Positions 24,395 to 33,886 of a stretch of DNA of 64,000 nucleotides are shown here, piece by piece. Positions within the stretch are counted from its first letter, which is position 1. Each line of letters starts with the position of its first letter. The notes under the pieces are model-generated. The model worked only from the letters and a program-made list of their open reading frames with translations. It ran no database searches and was not told where the DNA came from. Source of the stretch: Ehretia macrophylla (taxonomy: Eukaryota; Streptophyta; Magnoliopsida; Boraginales; Ehretiaceae). The DNA lies in assembly GCA_037974665.1 (NCBI GenBank), contig CM075764.1:81491825-81555824 (forward strand), in the 5' to 3' direction. The position numbers and the translations under genes were made by a program.

Positions 24395-24413
24395 GTTCGG
24401 GGCCTTCCCGAAC
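24395..24413 (+). other. LTR hairpin GTTCGGG/CCCGAAC
   Basis: Seven perfect base pairs with loop GCCTT. The counterpart in the 3' LTR is 27401-27419. In the B-type LTRs the same place has CTCGGG/CCCGAG. Confidence 0.85.
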
Positions 24414-24800
24414 TTTTGTTTCAAAAATGAGTTTTAGTGACTTTAAAAGGTACCTTTGAGCTTAATTAGGAATATAGAAAGACTAGGGTATGATTGGGAA
24501 TCTCGAACTATGCTTAGGAGAAAGAAAGCTCGGTTAAAGAAAGGGGAAATGTAGTTTTTAGCCATTTTAGTTGCATTTGGAACTTGTTGTGTGTTAGAAA
24601 TGTCTTGCCTTGAATATTTAGGATGTATTTAAGTTATTTGAGTAGATTATTAGAATTAATTGTGTTGATTGCTTCTTTTGACATCTATTAGCTAATATCG
24701 TGCTTATATGAACTTTTATCGTGCATATATGTGAGGGCGGCCTACTTTGTTGTCCCTCTTATGTGTTATGTGTTATATTGATTGCTTGTGACTTGTTTTG

Positions 24801-24881
24801 GGTTGCGCAACCTTTATCGGACATGGTAGCGTCGAGAAACACGGGCGGCGGCGGGCTTGCCGTGCTCCCTCGACTACCATG
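24801..24881 (+). other. LTR palindrome GGTTGCGCAACC plus long stem
   Basis: A perfect 12-bp palindrome (24801-24812) is followed 9 bases later by CATGGTAGCGTCGAG (24822-24836), which pairs with CTCGACTACCATG (24869-24881). The loop between contains an inner CACGG/CCGTG pair. The 3' LTR has the same at 27807-27887 and the outer solo LTR at 28918-28997. Confidence 0.85.
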
Positions 24882-25730
24882 GTGCCTATTCCCTTTCTCG
24901 CTGACGCATACTCCACTACCCCAGAGGCGTGGTTCACCTGCTGGGCATGGACCTACCTCGGAAGAAAGGGTCGTAGGATCGGGATACATCCGGAGTATCC
25001 CAATTGTTGGTGTTTGGGGTTTGCCGGCATGTTCGTGATGCTCGTGGTTCGTGGCTCGTGAATGAAGACTTGGAAGTGGAATCGTATCCTTTTTAAAAGT
25101 GATTAATTGCTTGTCTTATTATCTTGTTGATTTACATGGCTTATATATGTTTTCTTGTGTTTGCATATCATATTGCACGTTGGCATGTTGCATCACCTCC
25201 CTCACTGGGCAACTTCGTTGGTCACTCCTCATTTAATATGTTTCAGGAGAACTTGAGGTAGACCTTCAGCTAGTAGCAGTAGTAGAAGAGGAGGAAGTGC
25301 TAGTTAAGCACTTTCTGTGACTTCTTGTGTGATAAGGTTGTCTAAAATGAGAAGCTTGCGTGGAGTTGTTGTTGATTGCCTTTTTGTGACCTTGGGGTCT
25401 TGAGTATAATTGGTGAATGTAATAATTTGTAATCTTGTATGTTGGATATAAAGTGGAATGACATGTAATAATCCATAGTAAACTTATTCTTTTGCATGCT
25501 TGTGTGATTAACAAACTTGAAAGTAGAACTTGGCTATTGTTGTATCTAACTACCTATAGTTAAAATTAGAAATGCTTTGCTTGCTTGTGTGTTATATGTA
25601 ATTGTTGTTCCAAGGCTCGGATGGCCTTGTGATCGCGGGTGGCCCATAAAAATCTTGGAGGATTGGTTGTAAGAGTTGCTGTTTGTGGATCTAGCATCAT
25701 AGGTGTCTTTTGCAGGTACCAGTTTAGTCC

Positions 25731-25740
25731 TATAAATAGG
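25731..25740 (+). promoter_or_regulatory. Candidate TATA box of element A, 5' LTR
   Basis: TATAAATAGG about 110 bp before the LTR end. If used, transcription would start within about 90 bp of the LTR end, giving a very short R-U5 and leaving the hairpins in U3. Same sequence at 28736-28745 in the 3' LTR. Confidence 0.45.
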
Positions 25741-25852
25741 GGAGACTCCGTCTGTTTTCCCCTAAAATTTTGTGCCTGGGGTTTGGAATTGGGTGAGAAT
25801 AGCGTGATAACTAGGAGTCCCGATCTTGTGAGGGATCGGGGCGTTACAGAAG

Positions 25853-25864
25853 TGGTATCAGAGC
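25853..25864 (+). other. Primer binding site of element A
   Basis: TGGTATCAGAGC, complementary to the initiator-Met tRNA 3' end, 4 bases after the LTR. Confidence 0.96.
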
Positions 25865-26307
25865 TTAGCTAGTTAGCTAGGCGCAAGCCGGGATAGGGTC
25901 TTCGGCTTGTGGGGTAGTGGCCTTAGTTAGTTTCAATGTGTTTAGAAAGTGTATGTGCATGTCTTATGTGATAAGAGAGTTAATGTGATCAATGTGCTTA
26001 TGTGATCAACATGTTTTATTTGTTGAGTGAACTAGTAGTGGTTTATGTGCTTGTGTGATAAGTGGAATGGATGTGATTAACGTGCCTTGTGTGAATTATG
26101 TGCTTTGTGTACTTGAGTGCTCGATATGCTTTATATGACTAATGTGAATATGTGATTAACTTGTTTTATGTGAAGTTGTTGTTTAAATGACTTAGTAGTT
26201 TATAATTTGTGTATGTGAACTTGTTGCTTATGTGACTTTACTTGTTATAAATTACTAACGTGATCAATGTGTTTTATGTATGAGGGTAACTCGCTTGTAT
26301 GTGTAAG

Positions 26308-26343
26308 AATTGCGAGGACGCAATTAGTTTAAGGGGGACAGGG
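26308..26343 (+). other. Hairpin and polypurine tract of element A
   Basis: AATTGCGAGGACGCAATT (26308-26325) is a 7-bp perfect stem with loop AGGA. The purine run AAGGGGGACAGGG (26331-26343) ends exactly at the 3' LTR and is the plus-strand primer site. Confidence 0.92.
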
Positions 26344-28853
26344 TGTGACGTCCGAGATTTTAGCCGTGCATTCAATTACTGTTGCATCCTTTGTTTGCGC
26401 ATTTCCTTCTGTGCAGTATTAACTGTCTTCTTAAATTACTATTCACTCTGTTTTTAACTTCATGCTATTAGCGAATTTGCATTTTTATTAAATCATATTA
26501 ATTGTTAGAGTAGTGGAAAAAATGTGCATTTGAGCTAGAGGCGATAGGAGAGCTCGTTTAGAAAATGATTTTTGTAGTTGTATGAATAGTATTACGTAAC
26601 ATAATTTAGGGAATGAATTAGCTAGCATTCATTTTACTATCTAGGCTCGTTTTAAGCTAACTAAGCGCATTTAGTGAACCATTTAAGCAAGCAACTTAGC
26701 CCCTTTTAATATATAACTCACACAACACACACATTAGCTCATAACTTAGCAAAAAAAAAAAAAGAGAGCATGCTGAAAACACTGTAGCAAATCCGAGAAT
26801 TGCATAGGAGAAGGAAAAGAGGAGATTTTGCTTCAACAACCTTGCATCTTGAGCTTCTAGATTGATCTTGGGAGGGTTTTGAGCAACCTAGGGACTTCTA
26901 CAAGCTTCATCATCTTCAAAAATTGTGAGGGAGTTTCATTTTCTTGATTTTAAAGTTTATATGCATATGTTAATTTTCTTGAATTGTCAATTATAGCTAT
27001 ATAACTTGTTATGAATGCTTCCTATGAGTTATTTAATGTCTCTAGAGCTAACTTTTGAGGGTTGATAACAAAGATAATGGTTGAATGTTGAATTTGATCA
27101 AAGAGATGATAAATAGTGCCTAGAACTAGGGTTTTGAGAAAATTTGCTAATTGGCTTGAATTAATGCCTCAATTAGGTGCTCTAGACCCTAGGGAAGTTA
27201 GTTGAAAAGCCATGTTAGGTTGAATCACTCGAATTTGAACTTAATTGCATAATTAGCTTACTTTAAAAATGGGGTTTTATACGTTAAGCAATCCGGGCAA
27301 GTTTGGGCATCGATTTGGGTATCCTTGAGCTAAGGAAGCACCTTTGGTGCTTTCGTTTCACGAAAATGGGGTTCGGTTAGTATGGCTATAGTTCAAACCC
27401 GTTCGGGGCATTCCCGAACTTTTGCTTCAAAAATGAGTTTTAGTGACTTTAAAAGGTACCTTTGAGCTTAATTAGGAATATAGAAAGACTAGGGTATGAT
27501 TGGGAATCTCGAACTATGCTTAGGAGAAAGAAAGCTCGGTTAAAGAAAGGGGAAATGTAGTTTTTAGCCATTTTAGTTGCATTTGGAACTTGTTGTGTGT
27601 TAGCAATGTCTTTCCTTGAATATTTAGGATGTATTTAAGTTATTTGAGTAGATTATTAGAATTAATTGTGTTGATTGCTTCTTTTGACATCTATTAGCTA
27701 ATATCGTGCTTATATGAACTTTTATCGTGCATATATGTGAGGGCGGCCTACTTTGTTGTCCCTCTTATGTGTTATGTGTTATATTGATTGCTTGTGACTT
27801 GTTTTGGGTTGCGCAACCTTTATCGGACATGGTAGAGTCGAGAAACACGGGCGGCGTCGGGCTTGCCGTGCTCCCTCGACTACCATGGTGCCTATTCCCT
27901 TTCTCGCTGAGGCATACTCCACTACCCCAGAGGCGTGGTTCATCTGCTGGGCATGGACCTACCTCGGGAGAAAGGGTCATAGGATCGGGATACATCCGGA
28001 GTATCCCAATTGTTGTGTTTGGGGTTTGCCGGCATGTTCGTGATGCTCGTGGTTCGTGGCTCGTGAATGAAGACTTGGAAGTGGAACCGTATCCTTTTTA
28101 AAAGTGATTAATTGCTTGGCTTATTATCTTGTTGATTTACATGGCTTATATATGTTTTCTTGTGTTTGCATATCATATTGCACGTTGGCATGTTGCATCA
28201 CCTCCCTCACTGGGCAACTTCGTTGGTCACTCCTCATTTAATATGTTTCAGGAGAACTTGAGGTAGACCTTCAGCTAGTAGCAGTAGTAGAAGAGGAGGA
28301 AGTGCTAGTTAAGCAATTTCTGTGACTTCTTGTGTGATAAGGTTGTCTAAAATGAGAAGCTTGCGTGGAGTTGTTGTTGATTGCCTTTTTGTGACATTGG
28401 GGTCTTGAGTATAATTGGTGAATGTAATAATTTGTAATCTTGTATGTTGGATATAAAGTGGAATGACATGTAATAATCCATAGTAAACTTATTCTTTTGC
28501 ATGCTTGTGTGATTAACAAACTTGGAAGTAGAACTTGGCTATTGTTGTATCTAACTACCTATAGTTAAAATTAGAAATGCTTTGCTTGCTTGTGTGTTAT
28601 ATGTAATTGTTGTTCCAAGGCTTGGATGGCCTTGTGATCGCGGGTGGCCCATAAAAATCTTGGAGGATTGGTTGTAAGAGTTGCTGTTTGTGGATCTAGC
28701 ATCATAGGTGTCTTTTGCAGGTACCAGTTTAGTCCTATAAATAGGGGAGACTCCGTCTGTTTTCCCCTAAAATTTTGTGCCTGGAGTTTGGAATTGGGTG
28801 AGAATAGCGTGATAACTAGGAGTCCCGATCTCGTGAGGGATCGGGGCGTTACA
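26344..28853 (+). repeat. 3' LTR of element A
   Basis: 2510 bp, about 99% like the 5' LTR by eye, TGTGACGTCCGAG ... CGGGGCGTTACA, followed by the target repeat GGCCT. Confidence 0.96.
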
Positions 28854-29992
28854 GGCCTACTTTGTCGTCTCTCTTACGTGATTATTGATATTCTTGGCTC
28901 TCATGATCTTGACTCGGGGTTGTGCAACCATCTCGGACATGGTAGCATCGAGAAACTCAGGGCAGCATTGGGCTGTCAGTCTTCCTCGACTACCATGGTG
29001 CCTATTCCCTTTCTCGCTGAGTATACTCCACTACTCCAGAGGCGTAGTTCACCTCATTGGGGCATATGGACCTACCTCAAGAGAAATGGGTCGTAGGACC
29101 GGGGTACATCTGGAGTACCCTATTTGGAGGAATAAATGGTTTGTCGGCACTTGTTTGAAGATCGTGGCTCATGGATCGAGATTGAAGACAAGAAGATAAA
29201 CCATATCCTTTTTAAGATGTGTTTAAATACTTGTTCCATTAACTTGTTTTATTGTATTTCTTATGTATTGTCTATGATGCATTGCACAAAAACCATTTGC
29301 GAAAACACCCCGGTTTACTATATCCTCTCCCTCGTTGGGCAACTTTGTTGCTCACCCCTCTTTTAATATGTTTCAGGAGAGGCTGAGGTGAATCCCTAGC
29401 TGGTAGCTGTAGAGGGTGAAGATGAAGTTCAAGTAGAGCAGCTTCCGTGATTACTTGTGTGTTGAGGTTGGATGTTATGTGTAGACTATGTGAAGATGTT
29501 GTTTGTTGTTCATTTTGAGACCTTTAAGGTCTTGTATGTAGATGTGTTGAAATTTAAAACTTGTAACTAACTTGTAGTTTCGAATGTTGTTGGAGTAGTT
29601 GGCTTGTAATAGTTAATAGTAGACCTTAGTGCTTTGGTTGCATGCTTGTGTGTTAAGGCTTGTTAAAGGGAGGACTTAATATATAAGTAAAGCTTGTGAA
29701 TATAATTAGAGTGGTAAGACAAGTAAGTTATGTTTAAAGTAGCTATAGACATGGCTTGCATGCTTGTATGATATACTTTTGTTGAGTTCCAAGGCTCGGT
29801 TGGCCTTGAGGAGTTTGTTGGTTATGTTGAATTTGAAGGATGGGATTGTATGAGAAGTTTGGTTGTAAAAAGGGGGTTGAATGTGATTATGTGTAGGTAC
29901 CAATTAGTCCATAGTACAGAGGAGACTCTATCTGTGTACCGGGTTCAGACTTGACCTTTGGTGTGGGGTTGGGTTCGGGGCGTTACATTAAT

Positions 29993-30310
29993 TGTGATAT
30001 TATTCCAAAAGACTTGAGATACTCTTCAAACTCGGTACTCAAGTATTCACCTCCACGATCTAATCGTAAGACTTTAATACTTTTCCCAATTTGATTTTCT
30101 ACTTCAGCCTTAAACTCTTTGAACCTTTCAAAGGTTTTAGACTTTTACTTCATCAAGTATACATAATCATACCATGAGTAATCATTAGTAAAGGTTATGA
30201 AGTACTTGTAACCACCTCAAGTCGTTTCCTTAAAAGGCCCGCATACATCATTATGTATTAACCCTAACAATTCAGTGGGTCAAATTCTTTTCCCAAAAAG
30301 GGTGACTTGG
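29993..30310 (-). pseudogene. Copia integrase core, N-terminal half remnant
   Basis: On the minus strand the text YKYFITFTNDYS-like, [14 protein letters not shown]-like and [11 protein letters not shown] is readable in pieces. The last contains the second catalytic Asp of a Ty1/copia integrase. The remnant ends at the target repeat TTAAT, where the solo LTR entered; the rest of the domain is at 21490-21966. Confidence 0.85.
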
Positions 30311-30358
30311 TCATTTTATCGAGTAAACAAGATTCACAAGTTGGTCCAGGTTTAGAAC

Positions 30359-30544
30359 CTAGTGGATAATAAGTCCATTATAGGCCAATTTTGCTAACCT
30401 CTTGTCATTAATTTGACCAAGTCTTAGATGCCATAAATATTTACAATCAGTTGAGTTATCTCTCATATGCTTTTGGCTCGTTGAAGTATTAGTAACCACA
30501 TACATCATTTCATCCATAGCAAGATAATAAAGACCATTGGACAA
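30359..30544 (-). pseudogene. Copia GAG-pre-integrase domain remnant
   Basis: GLYYLAMDEMMYVV, YLWHLRLGQINDKRLAKLA and GLI: the WHxRLGHxxxxRLxxL block that precedes integrase in Ty1/copia elements. Confidence 0.92.
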
Positions 30545-30944
30545 AATGCCTTTGCCAACACATTCATTACCATAATGAATATTACAAAATTTTTTGACAA
30601 AAGAAAATTCATAATTTTTTTATACTAGCTTAGGAATAGACACAATATTCCTAATAGCATTTGGTACAAAAAGACAGTCTTTGAGATGCAACACATATCC
30701 TGATGGCAAAAACATATTAAGGAACCACCTTTGCCTAGAGCAGCAACTGTTGCTCCATTGCCAACCTTCAAAATGACTTCAAGCTTCCCAAGCGCTCCTC
30801 TATTATTTAGACTCTATTCACAAACACAAATGCGAGTTGAAGCACCAAAATCTAAAATTCATGAAGTAATATCTTAACCAATTGAAAAATTAGTCTCAAT
30901 AAAAAATAAAGAAGAAACACCTGCAGCCTCCTGACGCTTGACCT

Positions 30945-31210
30945 TCAAGCTTTCTAGGTACAACGGGAAATTCCTCTTCTAATGGCCCTCCTTCTCACAA
31001 TGGAAACAAGTTCCCTTGGAAGCACTACCTTTCTTCTTCTTATTATTCTTGGATACAACCTCACTAGCCTTTGGAGTGGAATCCTTTTTGTTGTTGCCTT
31101 TCTTCTTCTTCTTTGCCTTCTGGCTAGAAGATGTAGAAGCAACAAGAAGAACAAATTATTTCTCTTACACTTAATTTGCCATTGTACCGTTACCAACATG
31201 TTGAGCAACT
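30945..31210 (-). pseudogene. Copia gag C-terminal part with CCHC zinc knuckle
   Basis: Read on the minus strand, about 30964-31010 gives CFHCEKEGH followed by KRN and LYL, the CCHC knuckle and following text of copia gag (CxxCxxxGHxxRxCxxYL). Upstream is a Lys/Arg-rich linker. It binds element RNA in the particle. Confidence 0.8.
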
Positions 31211-31532
31211 AGGGAAAAGAACACTCCAGTCTGTTCTTCTAAAAATTCATGATGAATTGATTAAAGGACGGAGGCAGAGACTAAAGGATTAAGTTGGTCT
31301 GGAAGTTATAATCCATCGCAAAGTCTAGTGCCTCAAGTTGAGTAATCAGATTAATCATCTTGAGCACATGCATACCAACATCGGTTCCTTCTTCCATCCT
31401 TGATCATAACAACTCCTTCAATATCTCATATCGAACACTTTTTCCATGTTCACTATACAGTTCCTTCAGATTCAAAATTATGCTTCTCGCATCAGGCATC
31501 TTCTCATGTTGACTTTGGAGTGGGATATCCAT

Positions 31533-31769
31533 TTATGCGAGGATATAGTCCCGTGCACGTTGATCATGTTGTAACCATAAATCATAAGTATCTCGCTCAT
31601 CTTGTGAAACATTTTCAGGAGAAGCAGTGGGGATGTCCTTGTCCAAGACATAGCTGATTTTCTCTATGTTGAGAATGATTCTCAAACCACCGAGCCAATC
31701 GATAAAGTTTGGCCCGGTAAGTTTGTTGTTGTTGAGAATACGAGATAAAGGGTTCGAAACAGAAGACAT
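31533..31769 (-). pseudogene. Copia gag N-terminal part
   Basis: A 78-residue frame starting MSSVSNPLSRILNNNKLTGP, then FIDWLGGLRIILNIEKISYVL, ASPENVSQDERDTYDLW and DQRARDYILA. This is the start of the plant copia gag family (NLxGPNYxDWxRNLRIVL ... WxxHDxxARxxIL). Its ATG at 31769 is taken as the element's gag start. Confidence 0.92.
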
Positions 31770-33886
31770 TTTTCAAGTTCTACATAAAATAAGATTATTA
31801 GTGATGTTATCTTGCAAACTATTTAATTTGGTCTTTAATTAAATGGTACCTCCCATTAATTTTATCGAATGCCATACTTCCCAAATTAAAAACGTAAATT
31901 TTATCGAAAAAGACTCATTAGTAGGTGATCAAGTTCTCATCTATATGAACGTCCTCAGCTTTAGTGCATATTAGAACATGCCTATAAATAAGTTAACAAC
32001 ACTTGCTATCTATATCACATATAGGGTTTGGTCTTTTGCCCCCAATCACTAAGACCTCACCTTTAGTGGATTATTGGCCTAGTGAGTTAGTTAAATTGAA
32101 CCCACCATCTCAGCAATACAATAATTTGAATCTCATGACCTCAGTTTGGGTGCATTATTGGCCACTCGATATTGTAACATCACAACATCACATGATTAAT
32201 AGGTTTGCAAAGTACTCATCATGAGAAGTGTCCTTCTACCTTTGGGTAAGTAAAGATACAACCAATCGAGCACTCGCATTCCTACTATGGAGAAGGAAAA
32301 CGATAAAACATTTTCACTGCTTGTAATCTAATATGTTTGCACATAGGAAGTTTCCAGTCATTATTAGGTCACACTTTTCATATTAGTCCATTTAACATGT
32401 ATCTTATACAAAACATCTAAATAAACGTATATGCAAGAATATAAACTTGGTGGATCATAGACTTAGTGTTTGATCAAATTCGAGCCATATGAATTTGATC
32501 AATCACAAAACCTAAGCAAACACATCACATGTACTCAAAGGGTCTTGGCATCTTGAACTCTTCAACTCCTCCAAGTCCATCAACTCCTTGCTTGATCTTG
32601 AACTTTTTTGCAAGCTAGATTATATAACTATTACATCACATGTCTCACTACAAATCACACTCTTGCAAGAAATGTAAAATGAGACTTATGTCTGAATTAC
32701 AAACTAAATGAATAAAAGAATATTATTACAAAGCCATCTCACGAATTTACTGAAAGATCTATTAGAGTTATGAACAACATCTAGCTACTAATCTTAGCGG
32801 AAGCATGAGCGAATTTTAAAAATTCTTGAGGATTAAAGCATTATGTTCATAAGACCCTAAACTTGATTTCATGTAATTAACATAATTAACACATATATAA
32901 ATCAAATATATATATATTCAAGAGCTAGTAAAAAGGATTACCTCTTGAAAACAAGCCATGAAGCCTAAAGAAAACCAAGCTTTCGTTACTTGAAGCATGC
33001 ATGACACCATCTCTCACAAATGCAAGAGTTCTAGTTGGTCCATACAAGCAAAGAATGGTCTTCTTCACTTTCTAAGTTGTTTGTGCCAGCTAACTTTGAA
33101 GATGAATGAGCTTGGATGTTGAAGATTTGAAGAAGAAATATTTTCTTCTTCTTTTTCCTCTCAATCCCGTATATTAGTTGGTCCACACAAGCTAGATTAT
33201 CTTGGGGCTCTTTTGAAGAGGATAAAAATTGTGTTTTTTGTTTTCTCTTGTGTTGTTTATATGTGTTAATGCTATGGTCAAAGAGCCCCAAGATATTTTA
33301 TTATCTTGTATATACATACATATCATACACATATAATATACATATGATTAAACATATACAATATATGCATCATATGTGTAGTATGTAATTTTAGCCATTG
33401 ATTCAAATTGGTAGGTACACAAGATAATGTGGCTAAATCTAGTCCATCATTAGTGCTCTTTACCTTTTTGGAAGTCATACATGCATATATATATATATAT
33501 ATATATCATATTCATACTATATTAATCTTCCAACTATGTAATTAATTAATTAAGTTAATCTCCATTAGTTCAATTAATTATGGAAATAACTTTTTTATAT
33601 TTGCACATTGGTTCCAACACTTAGTCGAATTTATACATTAGCCCCATAATTAACAATTAATTATATATTGATCCCACTAACTATTAATGGTCAATTACAC
33701 TATTGTTAACTCCTTAACAATATAAGAAAAACAAAACATAATTGTTATCTCTTTAACAATCAAGGAGAAACAATATTTAAACTCAATAGGAAAACCATTC
33801 ATGAATGCTTTATTGTGTGTGCCTTTCTTGATTCACTACCATATAGCAATGAGAGATCATTAAACGCTTTTAATCTATTTTGAGAA
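31770..33886 (-). other. Probable 5' leader and LTR region of the copia element
   Basis: About 2.1 kb upstream of copia gag without coding sequence. 32500-33260 (CTTGAACTCTTCAACTCC, GCGGAAGCATGAGCG, then a CTTCTT-rich part) has the look of a copia LTR in reverse, but neither its ends nor a primer site could be set. 33300-33886 is AT-rich. This sequence continued directly into 50685 before element D inserted at 33886. Confidence 0.4.
33486..33506. repeat. (AT)n microsatellite
   Basis: A run of about ten AT units after ACATGCATAT. Confidence 0.9.

Larger units (their letters stand above)
23338..25848 (+). repeat. 5' LTR of element A
   Basis: TGTGACGTCTGAG ... GGGGCGTTACA, 2511 bp. Sites inside: hairpins at 24330-24346 and 24395-24413, palindrome 24801-24812, long stem 24822-24881, repeated CGTGGTTCGTGGCTCGTG text at about 25040, and a TATA box at 25731. 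Small reading frames inside it are side products of the repeat. Confidence 0.96.
25849..26343 (+). other. Interior of element A, no protein gene
   Basis: 495 bp. It opens with the primer site, then about 400 bp of loosely repeated TTATGTGATTAATGTG-like units, then the hairpin and polypurine tract. No open frame worth naming. The same style of repeat fills the leader of element D (36400-36900). Confidence 0.9.
23338..28853 (+). mobile_element. Element A: short-interior LTR retrotransposon, ends whole
   Basis: Two LTRs of 2511 and 2510 bp around an interior of 495 bp, with a perfect target repeat GGCCT (23333-23337 and 28854-28858). A primer site (25853-25864) and polypurine tract (26331-26343) are in place, but there is no gag or pol. 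The LTRs differ at roughly one base in a hundred by eye, making it one of the youngest insertions here. This is a non-autonomous element of the LARD/TRIM kind, unusual for pairing very long LTRs with a tiny interior. It must rely on proteins from another Ty3/gypsy element; that it did so is inferred from its intact ends. Confidence 0.95.
21967..29987 (+). mobile_element. Solo gypsy LTR (A-like) inside the copia integrase, split by element A
   Basis: Starts TGTGATGCCCAAGA and ends TCGGGGCGTTACA, flanked by a perfect 5-base repeat TTAAT (21962-21966 and 29988-29992). Minus the nested element A and one GGCCT repeat it is about 2.5 kb, the length of an A-type LTR, but its sequence is clearly more diverged. 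The A-type insertion lies between CTTTTT-side text at 23337 and the continuation at 28859. Plus strand by likeness to A. Confidence 0.93.
21480..31769 (-). mobile_element. Ty1/copia element, broken, split by a solo gypsy LTR
   Basis: Minus-strand copia order, gag, zinc knuckle, GAG-pre-integrase, integrase, reading down from 31769. The integrase is split by the solo LTR 21967-29987, and its halves meet across that insertion with the TTAAT target repeat. No reverse transcriptase is readable below 21480. Several breaks are present; it is the oldest layer in this part of the window because two later insertions lie inside it. Confidence 0.9.

Noticed and set aside
24721-25061. Overlapping open frames of 70-120 codons in A's LTRs, repeated near 27727-28101
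   Set aside because: They are inside LTRs, on both strands and in several frames, and reflect the GC-rich stem region, not a protein.
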